From NCBI GenBank assembly GCA_945878635.1, contig CAMCTV010000004.1:1-64000 (forward strand): 64,000 nt of DNA, read 5' to 3'. The notes under the pieces are model-generated. The model saw only the letters and a list, made by a program, of their open reading frames with translations, did no database searches and was not told where the DNA came from. The translations under genes and the position numbers were made by a program. Numbering within the stretch: the stretch's first letter is position 1; every line of letters starts with the position of its first letter. Source of the DNA: Chryseobacterium gleum. Lineage in GTDB: Bacteria; Bacteroidota; Bacteroidia; Flavobacteriales_D; Sanyastnellaceae. Shown piece after piece: positions 17,819 to 26,868 of the stretch.

Positions 17819-18842
17819 AAGCATTCCAACCTTGCGCCCTTAGCGGAATAGCCTCATTGCCTCTGGTAATAATGCGCGGACCACTCACCTCCTCTGTCAT
17901 GTGACCAATCACTGTGAAATGGGGACTACCTTTTATCTTTTCGTAATCTGATTGAGAAATTGTAAAAAGCAATTCGTAATCCTCACCACCATTCAATGCA
18001 CAAGTGGTGGCATCCAAATGAAACTCTTCTGCCACGCGCTGAACATCTGGCGAAACTGGAATTTTGGCCTCGTACAAATCACAACCCAATTCACTTTGCG
18101 TGCACAGGTGCATGATTTCGGAGGACAACCCATCAGAAATATCTATCATCGCAGTTGGCGTAACCTTTAAATCTTCTAAAAATTGAATTGCATCCACTCT
18201 CGCTTCTGGCTTCAATTGCCTCTGTAGAACATAATCGTATCCTATCAATTCTGGTTGAATGGATGGAGTGGCTTTATACACCTCTTTCTCTCTTTCCAAA
18301 ACTTGCAAACCCAAGTAAGCCGCTCCCAAATCACCTGTTACTACCAACAAGTCATTGAGCTTGGCGCCTGAACGGTAACTGACCTTTTCAGGATAAACTT
18401 CACCAATTGCAGTGATGGACAGAGTCATGCCATGCAATGCTGTTGAAGTATCACCTCCAATTAAATCCACTCCATATTTCTCACAAGCAATTTGCATTCC
18501 CGCGTATAACTCCTCGATGGCTTCCAAAGAAAATCGATTGCTAACTGCAAAACTCACCGTAACATATTTTGGAGTTGCATTCATAGCACAGATATCACTA
18601 ACGTTTACTGCAATGGCTTTGTAACCCAAATGCTTCAATGGTGTGTACATCAAATCAAAATGAACACCCTCAACCAACAAATCTGTAGTGACCACCTGAT
18701 CTGTTGAACCTCCCGTTGCCAAAACAGCTGCATCATCGCCAACACCTTTCAATGTTGTTTCATGTTGAGGAACAAAATATTGTGTCAGGTGTTTGATCAA
18801 TTCAAACTCACCCAAGCTATCCAACTCAGTACGATTTTCCAT
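17808..18842 (-). CDS. thiL: Thiamine-monophosphate kinase
   Basis: 344 residues. It phosphorylates thiamine monophosphate with ATP to the active cofactor thiamine diphosphate. Family marks are the GVGDDAAV metal-binding loop near residue 38, DLLVEGVHFD, GGDTS and the DISDGLSSE motif, with GGEDYELLFT near the C-terminus. The last 11 bases overlap the end of the convergent folC. No other thiamine gene and no thiamine riboswitch is seen. It lies downstream of recJ with a 12-base gap. Confidence 0.96.
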   Translation of the reverse strand: MENRTELDSLGEFELIKHLTQYFVPQHETTLKGVGDDAAVLATGGSTDQVVTTDLLVEGVHFDLMYTPLKHLGYKAIAVNVSDICAMNATPKYVTVSFAVSNRFSLEAIEELYAGMQIACEKYGVDLIGGDTSTALHGMTLSITAIGEVYPEKVSYRSGAKLNDLLVVTGDLGAAYLGLQVLEREKEVYKATPSIQPELIGYDYVLQRQLKPEARVDAIQFLEDLKVTPTAMIDISDGLSSEIMHLCTQSELGCDLYEAKIPVSPDVQRVAEEFHLDATTCALNGGEDYELLFTISQSDYEKIKGSPHFTVIGHMTEEVSGPRIITRGNEAIPLRAQGWNAFNA

Positions 18843-18854
18843 ATTGCAAAGATA

Positions 18855-20528
18855 CTATGATTGTGAAGGACGAATGGCCTTCAAATTCAATTGAACCGAT
18901 GTTCTCCCGTTAAATACATTAATCTCCAAAGCACACAAAACATCTACCGGTCCAGCCAATATTGCATCCATATATTCTGCCATATTAAAACCGATGGCAT
19001 CATAATACGTCCCACCCATTCCTTGACGAAAAGAACACTTGAGGTGTTTTCCATCAGCTCCAATTTGCCTCGGAGGAAAAGCGGGTCTCAACCCTTCCAT
19101 AAGAAATACAGGAGCCATGTTTTCCGGTCCACAAGGTGCAAATCCACTTAAAGCTTTAACCCAATCCATTTGCAACTCAGACAGCTGAACTTCGATATCA
19201 TACAATACAACAGGAACAGGACGCACTCCGTTAAGCGATTCCCGAACCACCGCATTGAACTTTGTTCTAAATGACAATAGATTTTCTTCCTTCAAACTCA
19301 TCCCGGCGGCCATGGTATGTCCTCCGAACTGAATCAACTCTTCCTTGCAAGCATTGAGGGCTTCATAAATATCCAAGCCTTCAATGGAGCGAGCACTTCC
19401 TGCCCAGACATCATGGCTTTTGGTGAACACAATGGTGGGTCGATAGTGTTTCTCCAAAACACGCGATGCCACTATTCCAATCACCCCTTTTAACCAATGC
19501 TCATTCCACAAGACATTGACAAAAGCTTCTTGGTTAAATGGATCCGCCTCCCACACTGCCAGTGCTTCGGCTGTTACGTTCTGGTCAATGCTTCGTCGAG
19601 ACTGGTTGTACTCTTCAATTTGACCCGCAATGCTTTCCACCTCTGAAGGGTCATTGGCCAAAAGCAGGGAAACCGCAGCATTACCCGAGGCTATTCGTCC
19701 AGCCGCATTGATACGAGGCGCAAGCAAAAAGACGATATCACTAACAGACCAATTCCGGTCCTTGGCTCCAGAAAAAGCTATCAATCCTTTCAAACCTGGG
19801 CGCATATTCTGCTGCATCATTTGCAATCCCTGGGCTACCAAACTTCTATTTTCATCCACCATTGGAACGATATCCGCACATGCGGCCACTGCAACCAAAT
19901 CCACAGTGGTTAAAATCCAACTCATTGGCCAGCCTTTTCTTTCTGCGCAGGCCATCATCAATTTATAGCCTACACCACATCCGCTCAGTCCTTTGAATGG
20001 GTAAACACAATCTTTCCTCTTGGGATTCAAAACTGCATTCGCTGCCGGCAAAATATCCGGCTCATGGTGATCGCAAACAATCACATCTATACCAGCGTTT
20101 CGGCATTGCAATATGCGAGGTCCATCTTTTGTTCCGCAGTCCAATGTAATGATCAACTGAAACTCCTGATCAATGGCCCATTGAGCGCCGTTGGCTGAAA
20201 AACCGTACCCCTCTTCATATCGATCTGGAATGTAAGAAACACAGTTGGCCTTTACTTGATTCAACACCGACATCACCAATGCCACGGAACAAGTTCCGTC
20301 AACATCATAATCCCCAAAAACCAAAATCTTTGAGCCACGATCCAAATGAGAAAGGAGCAAATCCGCAGCCTTGTTCATGTCCTGCATCAGAAAAGGACTG
20401 TGCTGAGGCAATCCCAATGGGGAAGAAAACACACCCCAATCCTCAATTTCTCTGGCTTGTATCAATCGGCTGAAAGGTGACAATCCCCTGCTCGTTTCAG
20501 CTTCTGCTTCTCGTCTTTTCCAAATCAT
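18855..20528 (-). CDS. recJ: Single-stranded-DNA-specific exonuclease RecJ
   Basis: 557 residues. A 5'-3' exonuclease on single-stranded DNA used in recombination and mismatch or base-excision repair. The DHH-family metal-binding motifs are present: VFGDYDVDGTCS, TLDCGT and CDHHEPD, followed by the GGHTMAAG of the DHHA1 domain. The C-terminal region has the OB-like segment of RecJ. The length is normal. It is probably co-transcribed with thiL. Confidence 0.96.
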   Translation of the reverse strand: MIWKRREAEAETSRGLSPFSRLIQAREIEDWGVFSSPLGLPQHSPFLMQDMNKAADLLLSHLDRGSKILVFGDYDVDGTCSVALVMSVLNQVKANCVSYIPDRYEEGYGFSANGAQWAIDQEFQLIITLDCGTKDGPRILQCRNAGIDVIVCDHHEPDILPAANAVLNPKRKDCVYPFKGLSGCGVGYKLMMACAERKGWPMSWILTTVDLVAVAACADIVPMVDENRSLVAQGLQMMQQNMRPGLKGLIAFSGAKDRNWSVSDIVFLLAPRINAAGRIASGNAAVSLLLANDPSEVESIAGQIEEYNQSRRSIDQNVTAEALAVWEADPFNQEAFVNVLWNEHWLKGVIGIVASRVLEKHYRPTIVFTKSHDVWAGSARSIEGLDIYEALNACKEELIQFGGHTMAAGMSLKEENLLSFRTKFNAVVRESLNGVRPVPVVLYDIEVQLSELQMDWVKALSGFAPCGPENMAPVFLMEGLRPAFPPRQIGADGKHLKCSFRQGMGGTYYDAIGFNMAEYMDAILAGPVDVLCALEINVFNGRTSVQLNLKAIRPSQS

Positions 20529-20665
20529 GCGGCAAAGGTGATGCTTTCAAGTCAACATCACAAATCTTGCATAACAAACACATATTTCGTCAGGATTTGC
20601 AACCTATTCATTTACGATATGGTCTTTTTTAGTATATTGCACAACCGAAAAGCCTAAATTAAGAA

Positions 20666-21682
20666 ATGAAAACAACCCAGTATTTCTCTTTATTCGTTTC
20701 AGCGATGGTCTCGTTATTGTTATTAACGGGCTGCCCAAATCCTGAAAATAAAATCCCTGCCAATTGCTTTGATGGCATCTTAAATAATAACGAGCAATTG
20801 ATTGACTGTGGCGGTCCTTGCGAGGAATGCGACCATTGTATCGATGGGATTTTCCAACCAGACTTGGGTGAAACTTGGTTGGATTGTGGCGGAGAATGTG
20901 GCGCTTGCGACCCATGTGCTAATGGCATTCAAGATAGCTTGGAAATGGGCGGTGATGAGACAGGCGTTGACTGTGGCGGAACCAATTGTGGACCATGCGG
21001 TGACCTTTGTGGTGATGGATTTTTGAACGGAAACGAAACCCAAATTGATTGTGATGACACCGCTTATGTGGATGTTGACGGAAACAACTACTACAACTTG
21101 GGTGATATCTATACCGGAAATTGTCAAATCTGCCCTACTTGTATCGATGAAATCATGAATGGCAATGAAGTGGGTATCGACTGCGGTGGATCAATGTGCA
21201 GCCCATGTGCAACTGACGGTAACTGCACCAACGGAGTGGTTGATGGCAATGAGTTCTGGACAGACTGCGGTGGAAGCACTTGTCCTTATTGCGATTCTAT
21301 TTTGGATTGGAATGCAGGAGCGACAGCCTTCACTTCATTGAGCTTCATCAAAACATTCAGCGGTTATAGTTTTGACGTAACAGGAACAACTTTGACCAGT
21401 GAAATGTTAAATATCAAATGTGCTGAACCTGCTGCTGGCTGGTTGCCCGGAACTGTAATTTCGATGAATCCGAGCACAACAGATCAGGTTGCATACACCA
21501 AGAATGGTGTGGTTTACTCCACTTTGATCAATGGCGCTTCTGGCTCATTCACACTGACCAAATTTGATGCTCCCGCCGCGGCAGATGCCTATATCCGCGG
21601 AACTTTCACTGGAACATTGAAATCCAATACAGGAGCAACAATGTCTATTACCAATGGTATGATTCAAATCAGATACGAATAA
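20666..21682 (+). CDS. Lipoprotein with six Cys-rich DCGG repeats
   Basis: 338 residues. A lipoprotein signal (LLLLTGC) puts the lipid on Cys23. Residues 34-209 hold six units of about 22-28 residues built on the pattern C-x-(D/N)-GI...NE...DCGGxxCxxC: 34-55, 58-81, 84-111, 115-156, 159-181 and 187-209. Unit four is interrupted by an acidic insert (about residues 130-152, DDTAYVDVDGNNYY) that replaces the CGG part. Residues 215-338 form a separate, beta-rich domain (FIKTFSGYSFDVTGTTL...GTFTGTLKS) that may bind a ligand. The repeats suggest disulfide-rich, surface-exposed modules. Function unknown. A terminator follows. Confidence 0.9.
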   Translation: MKTTQYFSLFVSAMVSLLLLTGCPNPENKIPANCFDGILNNNEQLIDCGGPCEECDHCIDGIFQPDLGETWLDCGGECGACDPCANGIQDSLEMGGDETGVDCGGTNCGPCGDLCGDGFLNGNETQIDCDDTAYVDVDGNNYYNLGDIYTGNCQICPTCIDEIMNGNEVGIDCGGSMCSPCATDGNCTNGVVDGNEFWTDCGGSTCPYCDSILDWNAGATAFTSLSFIKTFSGYSFDVTGTTLTSEMLNIKCAEPAAGWLPGTVISMNPSTTDQVAYTKNGVVYSTLINGASGSFTLTKFDAPAAADAYIRGTFTGTLKSNTGATMSITNGMIQIRYE

Positions 21683-21702
21683 TCTGAAATTATATTTCAC
21701 TC

Positions 21703-21732
21703 AAAAAAGGCTACCAATTGGTAGCCTTTTTT
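21703..21732. terminator. Bidirectional terminator after the Cys-repeat lipoprotein
   Basis: A perfect inverted repeat AAAAAAGGCTACCAA / TTGGTAGCCTTTTTT whose ends supply U-tracts on both strands. It touches the stop codon of the convergent mnmD gene (stop at 21731-21733). Confidence 0.9.
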
Positions 21733-22444
21733 ATTGCTTAATCGCCCTTAGCATCTCTCGCTTGCCTGGTGGACCCGCAAGCCGCTCAACTTGAAAACCA
21801 ACCTGCTTCAAATTTCTGCGCACTTGTCCTTTGGCACAGTAACTAACCCAGACGCCTTCAGTATTCAGCAAATCATAACATTTCTGCATCATTTCCAATG
21901 TCCATAAATCTGGCTCCAACTCTGGTCCAAAGGCATCAAAATAAATCACATCAAACTTTTCATTCAAACCCATTTCCTGTAATCCTTTTCTCAATTTTTT
22001 AAAATGAAAGGAATGATTAAACTGGTTGACTTCATCAAAGGATGATGCATGAATATCTTCAATAACCGATTTTCGTTTTTCATCCCACTGTGCATCACAC
22101 AACGCAGTGACCAATTGGCTATTCAATGGAAAAGGCTCCAATGCCGTGTAATGGATAACCTGATTGGGTTTAGCTTCATAAGTTAATAATGCATTTAGCC
22201 CTGTGCCCAACCCTACTTCTAAAACAGATGTTTTTGATCGATGATCAAACAATTTCAATCCATTCTTGATAAATACATGGTTGCTTTCTTGCTCTGCTCC
22301 ATGCCGTGAATGATACGTTTCATTCACTTCTGGAATCCAAAAAGTAAATGAACCATCTTCAGTTTTAATCAATTTGCGCACTGGTGAATTGTTCACCGCG
22401 GTATTGTTCAAAGCTTTATTCATTGGGCTTTCCGACTCTTCCAT
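21731..22444 (-). CDS. mnmD: tRNA 5-aminomethyl-2-thiouridine methyltransferase (MnmD domain protein)
   Basis: 237 residues. It corresponds to the methyltransferase half of MnmC, without the FAD-dependent oxidase half. It methylates the wobble uridine side chain of certain tRNAs with SAM. The SAM-binding motif VLEVGLGTGLNALL and the VIYFDAFGPELEPDLW block with catalytic Asp are typical, as is the early KTEDGS.TFWIPEVNETYHSRHGA part. The start may be the ATG at 22444 or the in-frame one at 22423. It is divergent from the M42 peptidase gene. Confidence 0.9.
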   Translation of the reverse strand: MEESESPMNKALNNTAVNNSPVRKLIKTEDGSFTFWIPEVNETYHSRHGAEQESNHVFIKNGLKLFDHRSKTSVLEVGLGTGLNALLTYEAKPNQVIHYTALEPFPLNSQLVTALCDAQWDEKRKSVIEDIHASSFDEVNQFNHSFHFKKLRKGLQEMGLNEKFDVIYFDAFGPELEPDLWTLEMMQKCYDLLNTEGVWVSYCAKGQVRRNLKQVGFQVERLAGPPGKREMLRAIKQ

Positions 22445-22477
22445 CTTCCTTTAATTTTGATCATCAAACGCAAATTC

Positions 22478-23593
22478 ATGGCAAAGAAAACCAAAACCAC
22501 AACAACCAAAAAGAAATCTTTCTACTCAGAAACAAGTATGAACTTTTTGGAAACCTATTTGAACAACGCATCCCCTACAGGATTTGAATCTCCAGGACAA
22601 CAGCTCTGGTTGGATTACATCAGACCATATGTGGATGAATACATGGTGGATACCTACGGCACTGTTGTTGGCGTAATTAATCCTCAAGCAAAATACAAAG
22701 TTGTCATAGAAGCCCACGCCGATGAAATTTCTTGGTTTGTTCACTACATCACCAGCGATGGATTCATCTATTTGAGAAGAAACGGTGGCAGTGATCACAT
22801 GATTGCACCCAGTAAAAGAGTCAATATTCACACGCCAAAAGGTGTGGTCAAAGGTTTGTTCGGATGGCCCGCCATTCACGTTCGCACAGCGGAAAAAGAA
22901 GAAACGCCCAACATGAAGAACATCTTTTTGGACGTCGGTGCCAACAGCAAAAAAGACGTAGAAGACATGGGCATTCATGTGGGATGTGTGGCCACCTTTG
23001 ATGATGAATTCATGGTGCTCAATGACCGCTTTTTTGTTGGACGTGCACTGGACAACCGCATCGGTGGTTTCATGATTGCTGAAGTAGCTCGTCTATTAAA
23101 AGAAAGAAAAGACAAATTGCCTTTTGGTGTGTACTTCACCAACTCCGTTCAAGAGGAAATTGGATTGCGCGGTGCGGAGATGATTGCCCACCGTATCAAT
23201 CCCGATGTGGCCATTGTCACGGATGTTTGCCATGACAGTTCTACACCTATGATGAACAAAGTTCGCGATGGGGAATTGGCTGCAGGAAAAGGACCTGTGG
23301 TTAGCTATGGCCCCGCGGTTCAAAACAACTTATTGAAACACATCATTGATGTTGCATCAAAGAACAAAATCGACATCCAACGTCAAGTGGCCTCTCGTTC
23401 CACTGGAACAGACACAGATGCTTTTGCCTACAGCAACATGGGTGTGGCCAGCGCCTTGATTTCATTGCCTTTGCGATACATGCACACCACCGTTGAAATG
23501 GTGGACAAGAACGATGTTGAGGCGGTGATTGAATTGATTTACGCCAGTTTAAAAGCCATTAAAAACGGTCAAGATTGGAGATACATCAAGTAA
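22478..23593 (+). CDS. M42 family metallopeptidase (cellulase/endoglucanase-like aminopeptidase)
   Basis: 371 residues from the ATG at 22478; an in-frame TTG at 22457 is less likely. M42 enzymes are large dodecameric aminopeptidases with two metal ions. The expected residues are present: His in IEAHADE, Asp in GRALDNRIGG, the Glu-Glu pair in SVQEEIGLRGA, Asp in IVTDVCHDS and the final His in LRYMHTTVE. The first 17 residues are a Lys/Thr-rich leader (AKKTKTTTTKKK) with no signal peptide, so the enzyme is cytoplasmic. It is followed by a long terminator. Confidence 0.93.
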   Translation: MAKKTKTTTTKKKSFYSETSMNFLETYLNNASPTGFESPGQQLWLDYIRPYVDEYMVDTYGTVVGVINPQAKYKVVIEAHADEISWFVHYITSDGFIYLRRNGGSDHMIAPSKRVNIHTPKGVVKGLFGWPAIHVRTAEKEETPNMKNIFLDVGANSKKDVEDMGIHVGCVATFDDEFMVLNDRFFVGRALDNRIGGFMIAEVARLLKERKDKLPFGVYFTNSVQEEIGLRGAEMIAHRINPDVAIVTDVCHDSSTPMMNKVRDGELAAGKGPVVSYGPAVQNNLLKHIIDVASKNKIDIQRQVASRSTGTDTDAFAYSNMGVASALISLPLRYMHTTVEMVDKNDVEAVIELIYASLKAIKNGQDWRYIK

Positions 23594-23609
23594 ATGAACA
23601 AATGAATTG

Positions 23610-23656
23610 AAAAAGGGATGAATGAGGGTAACAATTCTCATTTTTCCCTTTTTTTC
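23610..23656 (+). terminator. Terminator after the M42 peptidase
   Basis: Outer stem AAAAAGGGA (23610-23618) with TCCCTTTTT (23645-23653) and inner stem AATGAG with CTCATT, separated by a mismatch, then a T-run. It separates the peptidase from pckA. Confidence 0.85.
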
Positions 23657-23664
23657 ATATTGAT

Positions 23665-23672
23665 TACCTTTG
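23665..23672 (+). promoter_or_regulatory. Possible pckA -7 element
   Basis: TACCTTTG is an exact TAnnTTTG match that lies 39 bases before the pckA ATG and just after the terminator of the gene upstream. No clear -33 TTG is seen. Confidence 0.45.
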
Positions 23673-23711
23673 TCCAACGATTCAATGAAAGTCGAACTTA
23701 AACATTAATGC

Positions 23712-25319
23712 ATGAACCATGTAGGTACCCGTCCTGAAGGAGCAACACTCGATTATTTGGGACTAAAAAATTTGGCTACGGCCTTTTGGAATCTTTCTCC
23801 AGCGGAATTGGTAGAAGAAACCATCTCACTTGAACAAGGAAGTCTAACCAGCACAGGTGCCATTGCGATTGACACCGGTGAGTTTACTGGTCGTTCTCCC
23901 AAGGACAAGTTTATTGTGAAAGACAGCAAAACAGAAAACTCTGTTTGGTGGAGCCAATTCAACATTCCTTTCGAAAGCGCTAAGTTTGATCGCTTATTCG
24001 AAAGAATGCAAGCTTACTTGACAGGCAGAGAAGTTTATGTTCGCGATGCTTATGTGTGCGCTGACCCACGCTACCGAATGAACGTGCGTGTGGTAACAGA
24101 ATTTCCTTGGAGCAATATGTTTGCCTATAACATGTTCATGCGCCCTTCCAAAGAAGAGTTGAAAACCATTCAACCTGATTGGCATGTCATCTGCGTTCCC
24201 GGATTCATGGCTGATGCAGAAACCGATGGTACAAGACAACATAATTTTGCAGTGATTGACTTTGCCAAAAAAATGGCCATCATCGGAGGTACTGGATATA
24301 CTGGAGAAATTAAAAAAGGAATATTTACTGTATTAAACTACGTTCTACCGCATGAAAAGGGAGTGCTTCCCATGCATTGCTCTGCCAATGTTGGTAAAGA
24401 CGGAGATACCGCCGTATTTTTTGGATTAAGTGGAACGGGAAAGACAACCTTATCCTCTGATCCCAATCGTCAGCTCATTGGTGATGATGAGCACGGATGG
24501 ACAGATACCACGGTATTCAATTTTGAAGGAGGATGTTATGCAAAAACCATTGATCTTACCAAAGAGAAAGAACCTCAAATCTATGACGCCATTAAGTTTG
24601 GTGCCATTTTGGAGAATATTGGATTTGAGGAAGATGGTGTCACCCCCGATTACGAAGACAAATCAAGAACCGAAAACACACGCGTCAGCTACCCCATTCA
24701 CCACATTGACAATGTGATAAATCCTAGCATGGGCGGTATTCCCAAGAATATTTTCTTCTTAACCTGCGATGCATTTGGTGTATTGCCTCCCATCAGTAAG
24801 TTGACCAAAGGCCAAGCCATGTATCAGTTCATCAGCGGTTATACAGCCAAAGTAGCAGGTACTGAAGCTGGAATTACTGAGCCCACAACCACATTTAGTG
24901 CTTGTTTCGGCGCTCCTTTCCTTCCACTTCATCCAACACAATATGCAGAGATGATGGGTAAGAAAATTGATGAAAGCGGAGCCAAGGTTTGGTTGATCAA
25001 CACCGGATGGAGCGGTGGTTCTTATGGAACAGGCGAACGCATGAAATTGAAATTTACTCGTGCCATGATCACAGCAGCTTTGGAAGGAAAATTGGACCAT
25101 GTTGAATTCAAAACCCACGAGGTTTTTGGTTTATCAATGCCCACCTCTTGTCCTGACGTTCCTGCGGAATTATTGGATCCAAAATCTACTTGGAAAGATG
25201 GATCTGCTTATGATGCAAAGGCCAATGAACTGGCTGAAAAGTTTGTTGCTAATTTCGAAAAATTCAGAGAGTTTGCCAATGAAGAAATCATGGCAGCTGC
25301 TCCAAAAATTACGGCATGA
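23712..25319 (+). CDS. pckA: Phosphoenolpyruvate carboxykinase (ATP)
   Basis: 535 residues, full length. It converts oxaloacetate and ATP to phosphoenolpyruvate, ADP and CO2, the first step of gluconeogenesis. Clear family motifs are TGRSPKDKFIV near residue 60, MHCSANVG, the P-loop FGLSGTGKTTLSSDP and the following GDDEHGW. The GLSGTGKTTL loop marks the ATP type, not the GTP type. Its TGA overlaps the hutH ATG (ATGA), so the two are translationally coupled, which fits growth on amino acids feeding into gluconeogenesis. Confidence 0.98.
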   Translation: MNHVGTRPEGATLDYLGLKNLATAFWNLSPAELVEETISLEQGSLTSTGAIAIDTGEFTGRSPKDKFIVKDSKTENSVWWSQFNIPFESAKFDRLFERMQAYLTGREVYVRDAYVCADPRYRMNVRVVTEFPWSNMFAYNMFMRPSKEELKTIQPDWHVICVPGFMADAETDGTRQHNFAVIDFAKKMAIIGGTGYTGEIKKGIFTVLNYVLPHEKGVLPMHCSANVGKDGDTAVFFGLSGTGKTTLSSDPNRQLIGDDEHGWTDTTVFNFEGGCYAKTIDLTKEKEPQIYDAIKFGAILENIGFEEDGVTPDYEDKSRTENTRVSYPIHHIDNVINPSMGGIPKNIFFLTCDAFGVLPPISKLTKGQAMYQFISGYTAKVAGTEAGITEPTTTFSACFGAPFLPLHPTQYAEMMGKKIDESGAKVWLINTGWSGGSYGTGERMKLKFTRAMITAALEGKLDHVEFKTHEVFGLSMPTSCPDVPAELLDPKSTWKDGSAYDAKANELAEKFVANFEKFREFANEEIMAAAPKITA

Positions 25320-26785
25320 TACTACCTACTTCTGACATTACATTGTCAGCTTTAAAAGATCTGTTTTACGCATCGGAGAGCCTTGAGCTCTCCGATGTTG
25401 CAATACAACAAATCCAAAAAGCCCGCACCTATCTCGACTCGTTCAGTGGCGAGAATGGATCACCTGTATATGGCGTCAATACTGGGTTTGGTTCATTGTG
25501 CAACACCATCATCAAAGATGAGGAGATGGGATTGTTGCAAAAGAATTTACTCATTTCTCATGCATGCGGAATGGGTGAAAAGGTTTCGCAAGAAATTGTA
25601 CGCTTGATGCTCTTACTCAAAGTAAAAGGACTGAGCAAAGGATTCAGCGGTGTGCAAATGGAAACGGTACAATTGCTGTTGGACTTATACAACAACAAGA
25701 TGACACCCGTTGTTTATGAGCAAGGCTCCTTGGGTGCCAGTGGCGACTTGGCACCCCTGTCTCATCTCTGTTTGCCATTGTTGGGATTGGGGGAAGTGAA
25801 CCACCAAGGAAAAGTCATCTCTGGACAAGAGGCTCTAAACATTTTGGGCAAACAACCGATTGTATTAAAAAGCAAAGAAGGATTGGCGCTTATCAACGGC
25901 ACCCAATTCATGAGCGCTTATGCCACCTTTAATGTATGGCGCGCACAAGATGCCATCAACAAAGCCAACCTTACAGGAGCCATGAGCTTAGAGGCTTATG
26001 ACGGTCGAACAGAACCCTTTTTACATGCCTTACACGCCGTGCGTCCACACGCAGGGCAGTTGCACATTGCTGCGCAATTCCGTGGGCTTTTGGAAGGATC
26101 TTCGATTGCTTCACAAGAAAAAGCACATGTGCAAGACCCTTATAGTTTTCGCTGCATACCACAAGTACATGGTGCCTCATGGGACACGTTGCAATATGTG
26201 ACAACCGTGGTGGAAACGGAAATCAACGCCGTAACGGACAATCCAGTGGTTCTTGTGGATGAAAACAAAATCATCAGCGGTGGACATTTTCACGGACAGC
26301 CGCTGGCTTTGGTGCTTTCCTACCTGACAATAGCCATGGCTGAAATCGGGAGCATCTCAGAAAGAAGAATTTACAAATTGATCAGTGGAACGCGAAATCT
26401 ACCTGCATTTTTGACACCCAACCCAGGATTGAATTCAGGCTTCATGATTGTGCAATACACCGCTGCATCGATTGTATCACAAAACAAACAATGGTGTACA
26501 CCAGCTGTCATTGACACCATCGACAGCAGCAATGGACAAGAGGATCATGTGAGTATGGGGGCCAATGCCGCAACGCAATTGCACCGCGTGTTGGACAATG
26601 TCGAAAAAATTATTGGACTGGAAGCATTCACAGCAGCACAAGCATTGGGATTTAGACGCCCATTACAATCTTCTCCCAAGATTGAAGAAGCCCACCAATC
26701 CATCCGACAAGTCATCCCATTCATCGAAACCGACACCTACATGAGCCCCTTGATGCATGCCGCTTTTGAGTGGGTGAAGGGATGA
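25316..26785 (+). CDS. hutH: Histidine ammonia-lyase
   Basis: 489 residues. It removes ammonia from L-histidine to give urocanate, the first step of histidine breakdown. The MIO cofactor forms from Ala141-Ser142-Gly143 in GSLGASGDLAPLSH, and the family Tyr is in VYGVNTGFGS (Tyr52). Other conserved parts are NGTQFMSAY, QDPYSFRCIPQVHG and DNPVV. No hutU or hutI is in the window, and the only hutG-like gene (46077) lacks key residues. Phenylalanine and tyrosine ammonia-lyases share the fold, but this reads as the histidine enzyme. Confidence 0.93.
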   Translation: MILPTSDITLSALKDLFYASESLELSDVAIQQIQKARTYLDSFSGENGSPVYGVNTGFGSLCNTIIKDEEMGLLQKNLLISHACGMGEKVSQEIVRLMLLLKVKGLSKGFSGVQMETVQLLLDLYNNKMTPVVYEQGSLGASGDLAPLSHLCLPLLGLGEVNHQGKVISGQEALNILGKQPIVLKSKEGLALINGTQFMSAYATFNVWRAQDAINKANLTGAMSLEAYDGRTEPFLHALHAVRPHAGQLHIAAQFRGLLEGSSIASQEKAHVQDPYSFRCIPQVHGASWDTLQYVTTVVETEINAVTDNPVVLVDENKIISGGHFHGQPLALVLSYLTIAMAEIGSISERRIYKLISGTRNLPAFLTPNPGLNSGFMIVQYTAASIVSQNKQWCTPAVIDTIDSSNGQEDHVSMGANAATQLHRVLDNVEKIIGLEAFTAAQALGFRRPLQSSPKIEEAHQSIRQVIPFIETDTYMSPLMHAAFEWVKG

Positions 26786-26804
26786 GGTAGCGATAGCAAT
26801 ACTT

Positions 26805-26868
26805 CATCTCCTCATCTCCTCATCTCCTCATCCCTTCATCACTTCATCACCTCAACACCTCATCACTT
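26805..26868 (+). repeat. Eight tandem copies of an 8-base unit (CATCNCNT)
   Basis: In perfect 8-base phase: CATCTCCT three times, then CATCCCTT, CATCACTT, CATCACCT, CAACACCT and CATCACTT. It fills the 77-base gap between convergent hutH and the sugar transferase, and the last copy contains the transferase stop codon (26863-26865). The graded divergence of units suggests slippage followed by mutation. Confidence 0.9.

Noticed and set aside
20780-21127. An antisense gene inside the Cys-repeat lipoprotein
   Set aside because: Repeat structure in DNA keeps several frames open; the plus-strand frame has a signal peptide, lipobox and ordered Cys residues, and the antisense frame has none of these.
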